Below, in pieces: positions 10,686-21,734 of a stretch of 64,000 nucleotides of DNA. Location: the NCBI GenBank assembly GCA_964036295.1, contig OZ038462.1, positions 16,621,264 to 16,685,263 of the forward strand, in the 5' to 3' direction. Position 1 is the first letter of the stretch. Each line of letters begins with the position of its first letter. The notes beneath the pieces are model-generated. The model was not told the origin of the DNA. It saw nothing but the letters and a program-made list of their open reading frames with translations, and ran no database searches. A program made the position numbers and the translations under genes. This stretch comes from Plumapathes pennacea. Taxonomy: Eukaryota; Cnidaria; Anthozoa; Antipatharia; Myriopathidae.

Positions 10686-12797
10686 GGTCAAGCCTCCTTT
10701 CTTGCATATGTGTGTGCCTCGTAAGGATGGCCCCCTTGGCCTTCATCTGCAAGTCAACGGAGAAGCTCTTTGGCAGTGGCGAAACATGCAAAGTCCCAGC
10801 CAACTGTTCGATGTCCTCCAAGACGACTTGGTCAAGATCGGATATCGGTTGTCGCAATCTTTGTGCGCTCGCGTTGGGAAGAACGTGAAGAGCAGGGTGA
10901 ACTACATCGCGCATCAAATTCGTGGTATCAAGGATGGCAATGCACGTCAAGCCATGCGATCCAAATATTGGTGTACCATTGCACTCTATCCAGAGGAAAT
11001 CGCTCAAGGACCTGCAGAGACCATCGACCAGCTGCAAAACAGAAGAACTGGTTTGTAAAAATCAGAGATCAAAAAATTAACTCGAAGGTGAGAAGAAAGT
11101 GCAGCGATAGTTTGGTGTTGATATAGTCTTACACTTGCTCTTGTGTATAGGAATAGCTTTGCACGACTGTAGAATGTGATCGCTCCTTTACAAGAAAGAA
11201 CGTATCGTAATATTCGTTTTAATTTCCGTTTACAGACCAGGCATCACAGCTTTATGACGCCATGGCTCAGCTCCGCAGTGCCCAATGGCAACAACCACAC
11301 AATGGAAAAAACACTGCTGAGGTTGGACCAAGAGAACAACAGTGTCACCTAAAGGAAGATTAGTTACCATTTCATCAAAGGTAGATTAGTTACCATTTCA
11401 TCCCACAAATATTTCCAGTTCAGAAGTTATAGTCAATCGAAACGACTTGAAAGCGAATTTTAATATGTGATGCGTTCCGCATTTGATAAGATTTTGACAT
11501 TGCTTGCAGAGAGAAAGCTGGAAAAGCCCTATGGTTTGCCGAGACCTACGGGCTAGTGCCGCAATCCCTCAGTTTGGCAGACAGCTCTGGAAAGGAGATC
11601 AATGTATCCCTTGGCTGTGACCAAAATCCAGGTAACCATAAAAGCCGCTGCATAAAATCGAAAAATCAGGATTCGACTGTAGTTGCAAGCTCCCCTTGTA
11701 ACGAGACAACAACTGACCTACATTCAGCATATCTTGTGTATGGTTAATCTAAATATGTTGATAGTATTACTGTTTTATCATGAACTCTATTCCATACCAT
11801 TATCTTTTTTTTCTTTCTTTCCCAGGTCAACACAGCCAGCCCTATTCCAGTCTTGATGAAGAGGAGACTGAAACGATAAAAGCCATCCTCTTCATCATGG
11901 ATCGTTTTTTCGCAATTTCTATTGAAGCTTATCATGAGCTAACCCAGGTGCAAAAGTCCCTTCCCAGAACCCATCGCATTGAAAGCTTTGCAAAAGTTTT
12001 GGACAGCCAATGGGATGTGAAAAGAACACCTGGTGAAGCTGAAGGTGCAAAACTGCCACTGAAGCTTCTACTTGAGCATGAAATTTGACAGTATGTAAGT
12101 AGTATAATTATTATTAGTATCCTGATTGATATGATGTATATATGATAAACTCATATATATGAACTGCGAATAGGAATGAATTGTGAATTTGATCATCGCA
12201 GTGAGTGATGCAACTTGAGCAGTTGTAATCACACTGGTATTGTGAAGGTCATGGGTTCGATTCCCGTTGAAGCTCGGATTTTTTCCAGGCTCACTGCAAC
12301 TGTTTAAGTTGCGTCACTCACTGTCACTCACATTTCAGTATCCTGATTGCTGCCAAAAGACATTGGAGCATGCGTACAATGTATACTATTTTCAAAATTT
12401 TCTCTAATGTTGCATTCATTTCCTAGCTGAAAGACAAGAATGGAACACCTGACAGTGTAATAGTCAAGATTTCTGGAGATGGAACCAGAGTGTCCCACAG
12501 CAGCAACCTCTTTGTCTGCACATTCGCCTTAGTAGAAGATGGACAAAATTGTTTGTCCAGTACAGGTATGTCAAATTCTGACTTAACTGTTTCATGGGGT
12601 GGGTTGAGGTGGAAGTATGATTTTTAAGTAGCTGTCTACTGCTACAATATATAATGAAAAATATATTTTACAACAGCCGTAGCTAGTTGAAAGTCCAATG
12701 CTTACTGCTAAATTTAATCCCTGGAAGGTAACCACACCATTGCCATCATCAAAGCAAAGGAGCAGTATGCATCTCTAAAAGAATCACTTGCAAAATA
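10684..12797 (+). pseudogene. Broken multi-exon gene of an uncharacterised cnidarian family
   Basis: Six exon-like blocks lie in order with compatible phases. A: about 10684-11050, GPLGLHLQVNGEALWQ, donor GTTTGT. B: 11236 to about 11340. C: 11510-11631, ALWFAETYGLVPQSLSLADS, acceptor TTGCTTGCAG, donor GTAACC. D: 11826-12096, LTQVQKSLPRTHRIESF, acceptor TTTCCCAG. E: 12426-12565, VIVKISGDGTRVSHSSNL. F: 12728-12797, GNHTIAIIKAKEQYASLKES. I recall this segment order from repeated, unnamed predicted proteins of cnidarians and other invertebrates; the function is unknown. Defects are a TGA at 12086-12088 near the end of exon D, a stop (TAA) ending exon F after 23 codons, and no sign of the downstream exons. 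An upstream frame slip near 10700 is also likely. Confidence 0.65.
12199..12323 (+). mobile_element. tRNA-derived SINE with terminal inverted repeats
   Basis: A perfect RNA polymerase III B box, GGTTCGATTCC, lies at 12254-12264 within a tRNA T-arm-like context. The ends pair as inverted repeats: CAGTGAGTGATGCAACTTGA against TTAAGTTGCGTCACTCACTG. It lies in the intron between exons D and E of the neighbouring gene remnant. No complete tRNA cloverleaf is visible, so this is not called a tRNA gene. Confidence 0.65.
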
Positions 12798-12992
12798 ATG
12801 TCATCTGTCATGCTTTTATTTTTTCTGATTCTGAAAGTATGTCTCTTAACGCATTTTGTGTACGAAAATTAGATGGTGACGTCATCAAAAATACGCATCC
12901 TACAAGCCTGACACACTGATATTTTCAAGACTATAATGTGTTAAGCACTATTGCAAATTATCACCAGGTACCTTTTAACAAATATAAGGACA
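12798..12992. other. No recognised feature
   Basis: Short AT-rich spacer downstream of the gene remnant. Confidence 0.3.
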
Positions 12993-13190
12993 ATATGTGC
13001 CACATAGCAGTAGAGTAGCCCACCAGATATTTTGGATCAATTTATTATTAGGACTACACGCGCCGCATCGCAGTGGAGTGGCACTGACAAGAAACATAAC
13101 ATCACCAGACCTCTTGGAACAAGTTTTAGGACTACATGCGCCGCATCGCAGTAGAGTAGCCCTGGCTAGGAATATAGCACATTGCCAGAC
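12993..13190. repeat. 78-bp tandem repeat, about 2.5 units
   Basis: GCGCCGCATCGCAGTRGAGT occurs at 13059 and again 78 bp later. A partial unit with CAGTAGAGTAGCCC lies at 13008. A 93-codon ORF crosses it only because the repeat lacks stops in one frame. Confidence 0.75.
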
Positions 13191-13224
13191 AACTGAACCT
13201 GGTTTGAGGTTTGAGGTTTCATTA

Positions 13225-14408
13225 AAAAATACTCCTGAAATACCTCCTGATCATACCCTGGTTCAAACGTTGCAATAATCATTGTTTCAGCTCATTTGCA
13301 TTAAGTTCGGCACTTGCGAAAAGCGACGTCTGACACTGGCCTCAATCGCTTTTCGGAAATATCCTGTGTGATTGACATGTGTCGCACGCGTCATTGTTCA
13401 AAAAGTGAAATTGATGATCAGACGGAAGTCTTTTAACAGAGAATATAAACGAATCTATCAGCCCAGTTCATGTATAACGAGTGTCTGTATCTAAAGCGTC
13501 ATTCTGCAATTGAGAGAAATTCGGGATAAACCTCTGCGAAGGTGAGTATTTTAGTTTGGAATGTAAAACCCAGGCATAATATTGAAGGCTTCTCTGCTTA
13601 AATAGTAAATAAGATACAAATGCGGAGAAAAATGGCATGATTAGATGAACTCGCCCAAAATGCACAGCCTGCTCGTTTCGACTCGGACATTTCTAACATT
13701 TAACTGAATCTGCGACGACCACGTAAAACTTTTGTTCATGTGCTTTTTCGAAATTAACCCTTTCACTTCCAAGTTCAAAGTGCAGATTCTCTCAACCATT
13801 CAAGAAGAAAATGTGTGAGAGATGTGGGGAGAATTAATACTTCAATCAGTTATCATCTTAGCAAGGTATCAAATGCCAAGTTCTCCATACTGTAATGATA
13901 TATCTTTGGTTAGAAATTGAAGGAGAAAATTGAAGTTGATCACTCTTGGGAGTAAAAGGGTTAAATACCAGTAGATTTTCCAGCTCGATGAAAATTTGCT
14001 GATCTTATTTGAACTATTTCGATTTTGATCTTTAAATACAATGGTTCGTGTTTCCTTGAGCGTTATTTTTTTCTTGAATATTACTCTTCCTTTCTTTTTC
14101 TTTATTTCACGAATGTCCAGAACTTGATTCAGCTAAGTTCGCAAAAAGTGCAGTGAGGTAATTTAGGTCTGATACAACATTACTGTTTCGAAAGCAAACC
14201 ACAAGTTCTCAAAGGGTTTTCCCCTTATGGAGGTCGCGCAATTGAAGCACACAAATTACTGACGGAACAATTGCTATTTCAGTTCGAAAGTAAACCACAA
14301 GTTCTCAAAGGGTTTCCCTCTTACTGAGGTCGCATATTTGAAGCACACAAATTAATTACCGAACAATTGCTCTGCAACGAAACTCGCTACAGAAGTTGCG
14401 GGTAGGGG
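13225..14408 (+). repeat. Segmental repeat U, copy 1, left part
   Basis: Bases 13225-13370 match 21735-21929, and 13368-13990 match 23475-23960. A splice donor in context CTCTGCGAAG|GTGAGT sits at 13542 and is kept in the other copy (23649). Bases 14100-14400 match 34070-34330 and hold an internal direct duplication with the phrase CACAAGTTCTCAAAGGGTTT. The copy is interrupted at 14408 by an LTR element and resumes at 17968. Confidence 0.75.
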
Positions 14409-14549
14409 TGTAGAGGGAACCAAAGATCAGAGTATAGGGAATAACTCAAAGCCTTTAATAGTTCTCACGGTGCGCGCTGTACTCTCTACCTCGTGCGTTT
14501 CCTAACCGGTTCTAACTGGTTCTGCTGAGTAACCGCGCGTCCTACTACA
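14409..14549 (-). repeat. 3' LTR of the gypsy element
   Basis: 141 bp, TGTAG...CTACA ends, nearly identical to 17827-17967. As the coding strand is minus, this is the downstream LTR. Confidence 0.92.
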
Positions 14550-14661
14550 GTCCACCTCTTCTTGAGAGGGATACATGAAATGTAACGATAACTGAACGAC
14601 AAACAAAAACATTATGTAACAAGGTGAATTGTTCCTCTTTTGTCCACCCTTTCTTGAGGGT

Positions 14662-15135
14662 TTACTTGTTCAGGTCATGAAAGAGTTTAACATTAAGAAC
14701 CAGAAGATATGTTCCTCCTTGTGTTCCACTTTTCATCGAGAGATAGGGGCACTTTGAGACAAGTCCTTTAAGTTTGCCGCAACGGGTGAGAATGTCTCTG
14801 GCATCTGGTAGGGTTTCATAAACTGCTTTACATGCTTCAGAGACATACGCTTGGGGCTTTGGTAAGCTACTGAGGTACTGGCCAAAGGCAAAGGCTACTT
14901 TAGCCAAGTCTGGAGAGACTGGTGTTGTTGTTACTTGAGGCTTGTTGGATGCTTGTACAGGCTGTTCATCCTCAGGACGAATGTCATGTGGGTCGCCTTC
15001 TGGAACAACAACAATTTTTTCAATATTGACAGTTCGCATCTCCTGTCCTGTTGTTTCATGGCGCAGTCTGAGAAGATCCTGGCGGCCATGTACATGCTCT
15101 GTAACCATAAAGGGGCCATCAAATCGGCGTGTATT
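14662..15135 (-). pseudogene. Integrase C-terminal tail left after pol deletion
   Basis: The frame reads RRFDGPFMVTEHVHGRQD, typical of the end of a gypsy integrase (the GPF/Y-type module), followed by an acidic tail. It overlaps the gag-pol ORF in another frame at the deletion junction near 15125-15145. It has no start of its own and is probably not translated. Confidence 0.7.
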
Positions 15136-17798
15136 TCCGTTTTGATAGCTCGCAGCTCAGCTGGGCTCTTCCTGTAGGGGTGCTTGTAGACAGGAAGAGA
15201 GTTGTCAGTGTGGATGTGGTGTTCAAACCCTTGAACTGTTGTCAGTGGCATTCCTGGAAGCCAAAAGGCGGTTGGATACTTGCGAAGTAATCCTTTGAAC
15301 TCCAACATAATTTCCGGATCCACATGAGAATACATGTTAGTGTCAAGTTTCAGAGCTGACAGAAGAGCAATATAGTATTCTTCCGAGTATGGATCAAGAG
15401 ACTCGTGTGCAGTGTCGGGTAGGAATTCTACAGTGTCCTGAGCAAGTTCCACAGGTTCACGAAAGGGAGAGAGGATTGATGAGTCCAGACCTGCTGCTTG
15501 CATTTCTGACTGTGGTGTTGGTTGCTTTCCTGATACATATTGGTCATGTGGAGTAGGCCTTGTGGTGTTGGCCTTTGACTTACATGTGGAAAGTTTTGGC
15601 TGAGTTTGGGTCTCTGCCCATGTCATCCAGGCTTCAGCAAGCTGCTCTGAGGTTGTATCAGCTGCTTGCTGAAAGATTTCCTGATCCTGAGCCGTGGGTG
15701 GCCGAATGTGCCCCAGAATGACATTCTGTGGAAGACTAGAATGCTTCTGTTTGCATTCAATGGCGACTGTGGTGTAGTAAACCGAAGTGAAGTCTGGAAT
15801 TTCCTCAGTTTCTGGGCGTTGACACTGGTCTTCCTGAATGTCGCAGAGGGATGCATGGCACACAGCGCCTGGTGGCTCCTTTGGGATTACACTGGATTGT
15901 GCTGATTGCCAGTCAAAAGGACCACTGAGGACTTTGATTCCTGGCTGAACTTCTTGTCCCTCAAGCCAGAGGGAGGGGTTAGTTCCTCTGAAGCCCACAA
16001 AGACAGAGCTCAGAGTGAGGCAAACAGTAACAAGGTTAAGTCCACGCTGCAGAGAGGTGGAACCCTTTGGCTGCCCTGGTAGAGGGGCATCAGTTAGGAG
16101 ACATGTTACTCCTACATGGGGTGCAGAAATTCCAGTCGGGTCACTGCTGGATGTCACCTGGGATGCTGGTAAGGTGCTGTTGGCAAAGCCTTTCAGTGGA
16201 TTGTCCAGTGAACACTGAACTGAGAACTGCATGCTGGGATGTCTGAAGGTGACAGAAGGTTCGGCATGATCTACCAGGGCTTTGGTTGCATGCAAGTGAT
16301 TTTCCCCAAAAAGAATTGGCCAGGTTAATCGTGGCACAACAAGCATAGTAAAAACACAGTCTTTCCCATTGTTCCACTTGATGGGAATGTCCATAACTGC
16401 TGTCGCTGTCAGGTTGGCCTTGGCATCTGCCACTGAAACTGGAATGGGTTCTGCTAATGTCTTGTATTGAAGTAATGGGCGCTCAGTGATAACTATCTGT
16501 GCATGGTCAGCACTAACCAGTGACATTGAACAGCAACTATCCAACGGAAGGGGAAGAGACTTGCCTGCAGATATTACTGAGGTCCACAAGATATTACGAT
16601 TTCCCACTTGAGTTTGGGTGTTCGCAGGGACAGCGGTTGGATCTGTAAATGCTGGCAGTCCGAACAGAGTTTCGTTGGAGGACACTGGAGTGTTTGGAGG
16701 TGATGCAGGCTGATTAACAGCTGTGGCTGCATTTGCTTGTTGGGACTCGTGGCGTACTGCTTTGCATCCCCATTTGTTGCACGTTGAACATTTGTGAAGG
16801 CGTCCGTGGGTACATTTGTTATTCGCCTTCTCACAAGTTGAGTGCAGGCGACGATTAAAGTTCCTGCAGATTTCGGGCTTATTGGAATTCATGTGTTCGG
16901 TTTTTTGAGATGTGCAGTTCCTAGCAACATGGCTGGACGAACCGCAGGTCCAACACTCTCGTTTTTTGACGTTCTTTCGAGCAAAACGTAACTTGCTTTT
17001 GTCTGGTGGTGAAGTAAACAGAGCGCTGGAAGGTTTCCAAGAGGCCAGACTTTGTGGCGCCGTCGAATTTCCATTGTCTGCATGTTGACAGAATGACAGC
17101 TCTACGCGACGAGCCGATTCTACTGCTTTGTCAAGAGTTGTCAGTTCCTCAGCTTTCAAAGCCAAATGCTGAGCGATTTCTGGTTTGACTTTGGAAATAA
17201 ATTGCGAGATGACATACGTGGGGCAATCTTTCGCGACTCTTTCACCAAGCTTCTCCAGTTGATGTAAAACATTCTTGAATCGGAATGTAAACTGATCCAC
17301 ATTCTCATCGTCGTGTTGTTGCATGGAACTGAGTTCCGATGCGAGTCTGCGGCATTTCACTGATTTTGGTTCCTCGAATTCTCGTTTCAGGCTGTCAGTA
17401 AAAATGTCAAACTGTTCCTTGGCGGTCTTTTCTGCAAAGCCAGTGGTAGTTTTGGCGATAGAAAGGACTGAGCGTGGCCAGTCTCCCACGCACTGCTGCT
17501 CCAAAAGTGTTGTTTTTAACTCATCCGTGAGATGAGACGTTTGTTGTGTAAAGCGCTCGAGAAAGTCAGCAATGTCATTACGTTGCTCCTCGTCACAGCG
17601 AAAGGTTGGTAACTGAAGGGTTGGAAGGCGCAGAGACGGTGTGGCCTGATTCACGGCAAGTGGAACTGTGCCTGGTTGAGCTGCTGTGGCGGCGAGTTGT
17701 CCAACTTGAGAAGTTACATGATTCACGTTCTGTGTGAGGTCCTTTACGACGCTCATCAGCCCCGCTACAATTCCCGTGAGCTCTTCCACAGTGGACAT
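14931..17798 (-). CDS. Gypsy gag-protease ORF running into a deleted pol
   Basis: I start at the ATG at 17798, inside the element, because the longer reading extends into the LTR. Gag capsid-like sequence covers roughly residues 1-250. The zinc knuckle CWTCGSSSHVARNC lies near 16917-16955. A second Cys/His cluster (CRNFNRRLHSTC ... CSTCNKWGC) follows. The protease active site reads LPLDSCCSMSLVS, keeping the Asp but replacing the usual DTGA. The ORF then reaches VYKHPYRKSPAELRAIKTEI, the lead-in to RT. Near 15125-15145 it joins out of frame to the integrase tail, so the last roughly 65 residues (to the stop at 14931) are a junk frame. The gag part has no internal stop and looks usable. Confidence 0.8.
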   Translation of the reverse strand: MSTVEELTGIVAGLMSVVKDLTQNVNHVTSQVGQLAATAAQPGTVPLAVNQATPSLRLPTLQLPTFRCDEEQRNDIADFLERFTQQTSHLTDELKTTLLEQQCVGDWPRSVLSIAKTTTGFAEKTAKEQFDIFTDSLKREFEEPKSVKCRRLASELSSMQQHDDENVDQFTFRFKNVLHQLEKLGERVAKDCPTYVISQFISKVKPEIAQHLALKAEELTTLDKAVESARRVELSFCQHADNGNSTAPQSLASWKPSSALFTSPPDKSKLRFARKNVKKRECWTCGSSSHVARNCTSQKTEHMNSNKPEICRNFNRRLHSTCEKANNKCTHGRLHKCSTCNKWGCKAVRHESQQANAATAVNQPASPPNTPVSSNETLFGLPAFTDPTAVPANTQTQVGNRNILWTSVISAGKSLPLPLDSCCSMSLVSADHAQIVITERPLLQYKTLAEPIPVSVADAKANLTATAVMDIPIKWNNGKDCVFTMLVVPRLTWPILFGENHLHATKALVDHAEPSVTFRHPSMQFSVQCSLDNPLKGFANSTLPASQVTSSSDPTGISAPHVGVTCLLTDAPLPGQPKGSTSLQRGLNLVTVCLTLSSVFVGFRGTNPSLWLEGQEVQPGIKVLSGPFDWQSAQSSVIPKEPPGAVCHASLCDIQEDQCQRPETEEIPDFTSVYYTTVAIECKQKHSSLPQNVILGHIRPPTAQDQEIFQQAADTTSEQLAEAWMTWAETQTQPKLSTCKSKANTTRPTPHDQYVSGKQPTPQSEMQAAGLDSSILSPFREPVELAQDTVEFLPDTAHESLDPYSEEYYIALLSALKLDTNMYSHVDPEIMLEFKGLLRKYPTAFWLPGMPLTTVQGFEHHIHTDNSLPVYKHPYRKSPAELRAIKTEIHADLMAPLWLQSMYMAARIFSDCAMKQQDRRCELSILKKLLLFQKATHMTFVLRMNSLYKHPTSLK

Positions 17799-17826
17799 TG
17801 CTGAAGAGCCTGGATTTTCCACCACA

Positions 17827-17967
17827 TGTAGAGGGAACCAAAGATCAGAGTATAGGGAATAACTCAAAGCCTTTAATAGTTCTCACGGTGCGTGCTGTAC
17901 TCTCTACCTCGTGCGTTTCCTAACCGGTTCTAACTGGTTCTGCTGAGTAACCGCGCGTCCTACTACA
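17827..17967 (-). repeat. 5' LTR of the gypsy element
   Basis: 141 bp with the same ends as the 3' LTR. Immediately inside it (17810-17826) is the presumed primer-binding site, and gag begins 29 bp further in. Confidence 0.92.
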
Positions 17968-18181
17968 GGGGAAGGGGGGGGCAAGAGGGCACAATAATTT
18001 TTATACGGGGAGGCTCCTTGCAGGCTTTCAACACCTTACTCCTTTAAATATCATTCTGGGGTCTAATTGGTGACCCTTTCATTAAACTCTAGTAGAAATT
18101 CACACCTTTCTTACACCTTCGAACAGGTAAACGTCCTGAAAAACCACACCCAACTCGCTCGGGAACGCGACTTTTGCGAGA
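17968..18181 (+). repeat. Segmental repeat U, copy 1, middle part
   Basis: Matches 34334-34555 (G-rich run, AGGCTC, TTTCAACMCCTTACYCCTTTAAA, GGGAACGYGACTTTTGCGAG). It continues the copy broken at 14408 and is broken again at about 18181 by an R1 insertion. Confidence 0.75.
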
Positions 18182-18182
18182 T

Positions 18183-18221
<39 letters not shown>

Positions 18222-18224
18222 TTT
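18182..18224. repeat. (TTTA)n microsatellite
   Basis: About ten TTTA units at the junction between U and R1. Confidence 0.9.
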
Positions 18225-19710
18225 TCCCCGAACGAAGTGAGGGAAATAATCACGGCGCTAATGCAGCAAAATCGCATCATTTGAAGACTCCAAGCGTGTC
18301 GCCATCTCGAAATTTAATGTTCGTGTGTGTGTGTGTGGGGTACGACTCGTCCCCAGGGCCATCCGCGTCGAGCGACCACTGCGAGGTTACATCGGCAGCT
18401 TAACTGTAAACCGCCATTTTCTTAGTGACATGCGGTAGCTGTAAGAGTACGAACGGAAGTGATTTTGTACAATAAGATGCAGGTACAAGGCCAAACAGTT
18501 CGACGGACGGCTATAATTTGCCCGGATATTTTGCCGGTGTATGGGAGGCAAGCTTACTAGCCGTGAAACGGATTCTTAAAGGCACAACTGGTCGACCTGA
18601 ACACAATCCCAGACGCCAGTATTGTGTTAAAACGCAGACACTTCTTCAGAAAGAAATAGCAAAATACAGTTGGTGGAAATTGAACAATCATTGTGGCAAA
18701 TTTCACCTTTTACAATAACAGGAATGTAGTTTTCAGAATGCAAGTTTGACAAGATGACGACACACAATACAATGGAAAGTGGAATTTTCGTACTGTATGA
18801 GGACTGCTCTATACAGTGTACTTTGAAATCAATGAAGACGTAAACAATAGTGTTTTGGGTTTTGTTTCCTTTGCTGGAAAAGAGCTAAAGCTATGGCTTT
18901 CAGGAACCGGTGAGTTTTGAAAATTTACATCAATTAACGTACAACGCTTTTGTTAAATGAGGGTCGTGTTATCATTATGGTATTTCAACAATTGCCGTAT
19001 ATTTTGTCGTTTGATGCCCCGGGAACTGTGATGAAGGCCAAGTAGGATTATACTGTGATCTCTTCGCTAGTTTTCAAAGCTATTTCAGAGTGCCTTCATG
19101 CAAGATTGTGTCATCTGATTCCTGACATATTTGCATAATTTCACTGACAGTCTGACACATGCTGTGAAGTTTTGTCGCCGCGTTTGTTGGCACACTGTAT
19201 TCAAGGATAAAATGTAACCGGGTTAAGATGCTTTTGCTTTTTGAAGGCTATTAAAGTAGAAAATATCCGGCCACTGCTTTCCAAATTAAACAATTACAGT
19301 CTATTGTATATTATTGTCTACTAGCGGGACCCCGTAAGATACTCGCTCAACACAATCGGACCTTGTATTATTTAGTGACCGGGTTTGCTCGCTCAATACA
19401 ATCGGACCTTGTATTATTTAGTGACTTGATTTCTTTTTTCTGTCAAAGATTTTAAAATCGTAAAACGCAGTTTGAAAAGTTGTTGTGTTCAAAATTGAAT
19501 CCCTGCCAAAATTCACACGGTCCCGAGACTTCGAAAGCGTGTAAACAAGCGACTCGCTTTGACGGCTCTAGATTTTGTCACACTCGAAGAAGCGTATTAA
19601 ACTTATAAAGTAAAAAAAAAAAAGGAAAAAAAAAATTTCAGTGTCCAAGATCGGCTTTGTTGTCTCAGCGAATTTTGAAGTTCATCTTAGTGTCTACGAA
19701 AATTGCAGAC
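18223..19710 (+). repeat. Dispersed repeat R1, copy 2 (long form)
   Basis: Aligns along its length with 51893-53490, from the CCCCGA head to a shared right end at GTGTCTACGAAAATTRCAGAC. Both copies contain a roughly 50-bp internal duplication with CAATCGGACCTTGTATTATT (near 19355 and 19400; near 53000 and 53040) and a poly-A stretch near 19610. It has no ORF of note. It separates the middle and right parts of U copy 1. Confidence 0.8.
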
Positions 19711-20105
<395 letters not shown>

Positions 20106-20555
20106 TTTATTTATTTTTTATTAAAAAAATGCTGTATCGGCATGTTTCTGTGTATAAGGGCCCGGTTGCACTAGGACCTTTAGTCCATAATAACTGATCA
20201 TCGAGAGCAATATGACGGCTTCTTTAATGTTTGTGAGCAACGTGCTGACATATATTTCTGGTGACAAGCGCTGTTTTCTCTTCAAATGACGCAAATGTCG
20301 ACATTAATGTGGTTAAAGTTACGAGTGCGACCGGAGCCTAACTTAGTATGAACGATGTTAATATAAGAAGAAACGGACTTCTTTTTTCACAAAACGAAGC
20401 ATTCTATATTCCGTGATCAATGGGCGACTAGCTTGACTTCCTTCGTATTATAGGAATTTGTTGAAAGCTGTTAAATTATGTCAACGGCACCTTTGTCAAC
20501 GGCTTAAGTTTTCGACATGCCCATTTTTCCATAGGTAGGCAAATGGTCTGACATA

Positions 20556-20715
20556 CAGTCGAACCTCGCTATTTCGAACTCGGATAATTTGAAATCCCCG
20601 TTATTTCGAAGTCACGCCGAATCCCCGTAGATATATTTTTTCAGTCATTTACTATCGGCTATTTCGAACTTTTTTTTAATGTCCCGTGGGACTTCGAAAT
20701 AGCGGGGTTCGACTG
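20556..20715. mobile_element. pogo/Tigger-like MITE with TA target duplication
   Basis: 160 bp. Terminal inverted repeats begin CAGTCGAACCYCGCTATTTC and match over 23 bp with one mismatch. TA flanks both ends (20554-20555 and 20716-20717). The related copy of U at 34.78 kb lacks it, giving an empty site. Confidence 0.9.
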
Positions 20716-20909
20716 TATTACATTACCTTCAGATTAAAGACACGATTTTAACCAACTATGCCCAGAAAGTGCGCCAGGGAAGTATAAAGTGCGTGTAATC
20801 TACGTCTAACCCTTACACTAGGAACATGAAAGCTTTTTTACCATGATTACGTGGCAATGATAGATATAAGTAATACTCTTTGTGTATTTTTATCCATCTA
20901 CACCAACAG

Positions 20910-20971
20910 AACACACAAGTGCGAGTGCATCATTCAGTGGTTGCAGGAAGCTCACAACAATTGTTACCGTG
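20910..20971 (+). other. Exon-like segment in repeat U, copy 1
   Basis: 62 bp bounded by CACCAACAG and GTGAGT splice sites, reading KCECIIQWLQEAHNNCYR. The 34992-35071 copy keeps both splice sites and the frame, differs in length by 18 bp (six codons), and three of four substitutions in the shared C-terminal part are synonymous. The host protein is not recognised. Confidence 0.5.
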
Positions 20972-21734
20972 GTGAGTGTTTTTATTTATTGTTTATCTTT
21001 ACGTTTAGCTCGATAAATCTTTTAAAATATGAAAAATGAATGAAAGTCGTACAAAGTTCATTATTGTGATGACTATCGCCAGATCAGAGATACGAATTAT
21101 ACAACAAAAAATGAAAATAGAAAGTTATCAAAATTATGAAGTCGTTCTGTTTTCTATAAAACCGGAATGGGAGTCCAGCAAGTTTCAAGCTCCTAAACAT
21201 TCAAGTTGATGGCCATGGTAGAACAAAGAGTGTCGTGATAAAGTTTCAACCTTTGCTGTACACGGTTTAGTTTTCTGTTATTTTTGACCACAAATGTGCT
21301 AGGAAAATAACCTAATTTTCATTTTATTACTGTCTGTCTTGCTTATATCTAACTGAAGTCATTATCGTGGTCCCCAGACATATATAATATATGATGTATA
21401 AAATATGAAGCACACTGGAAAAGCCATTCTAGGAAAACTTAACTTCCAATGTTTCAGGGTAACAGTTTTTTTCCATTCTTAATACAATATATTGCAAAGT
21501 ATGGCTTTCTTTTCAGTACAGTAAAAGATCACGAAGACGGAGAAATATTCATCTTTTTTGACTCCGGACCATTTTGTTTTAGATTAAGGCAAACAAAGTA
21601 TATAAGCTAATTTTCAGAAATTCTTTTTCCAAAGCTAATAAATGCACTTTTAAGAAACACCCTCTGCTTAACGGCCACTCAACGAATGAAATTCCATACT
21701 TTATTGGGGGAGAGTAAATTTTAGCCAGTTACAC

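Larger units (their letters stand above)
14409..17967 (-). mobile_element. Two-LTR Ty3/gypsy element with an internal pol deletion
   Basis: Two 141-bp direct repeats bound the element, starting TGTAG and ending CTACA. They differ at only one or a few positions (GCGCGCTG against GCGTGCTG). The flanks GGGG and GGGG fit a 4-bp target duplication. Internal to the 5' LTR (minus strand) TGGTGGAAAATCCAGG is in the place of a primer-binding site. Just before the 3' LTR lies the purine-rich AAGAAGAGGTGGAC. The coding region runs gag, protease, then the lead-in to RT, and then joins directly to an integrase C-terminus, so RT, RNase H and the integrase core are missing. Near-identical LTRs imply recent mobilisation by an enzyme supplied in trans. 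Confidence 0.9.
20106..21700 (+). repeat. Segmental repeat U, copy 1, right part
   Basis: Matches 34590-35480, sharing ATGTGAACGGTACC-like and TTTGTCAACGG-CTAAGTTTTCGAC phrases and the exon-like block at 20910-20971. A MITE at 20556-20715 is present here and absent from the 34.7-kb copy, so it inserted after duplication. Confidence 0.75.

Noticed and set aside
10666..11037. 123-codon minus-strand ORF
   Set aside because: Antisense shadow of exon A of the plus-strand gene remnant, whose protein phrase is recognisable.
12199..12323. A tRNA gene
   Set aside because: The B box is perfect, but no A box or cloverleaf could be placed. The SINE interpretation fits better.
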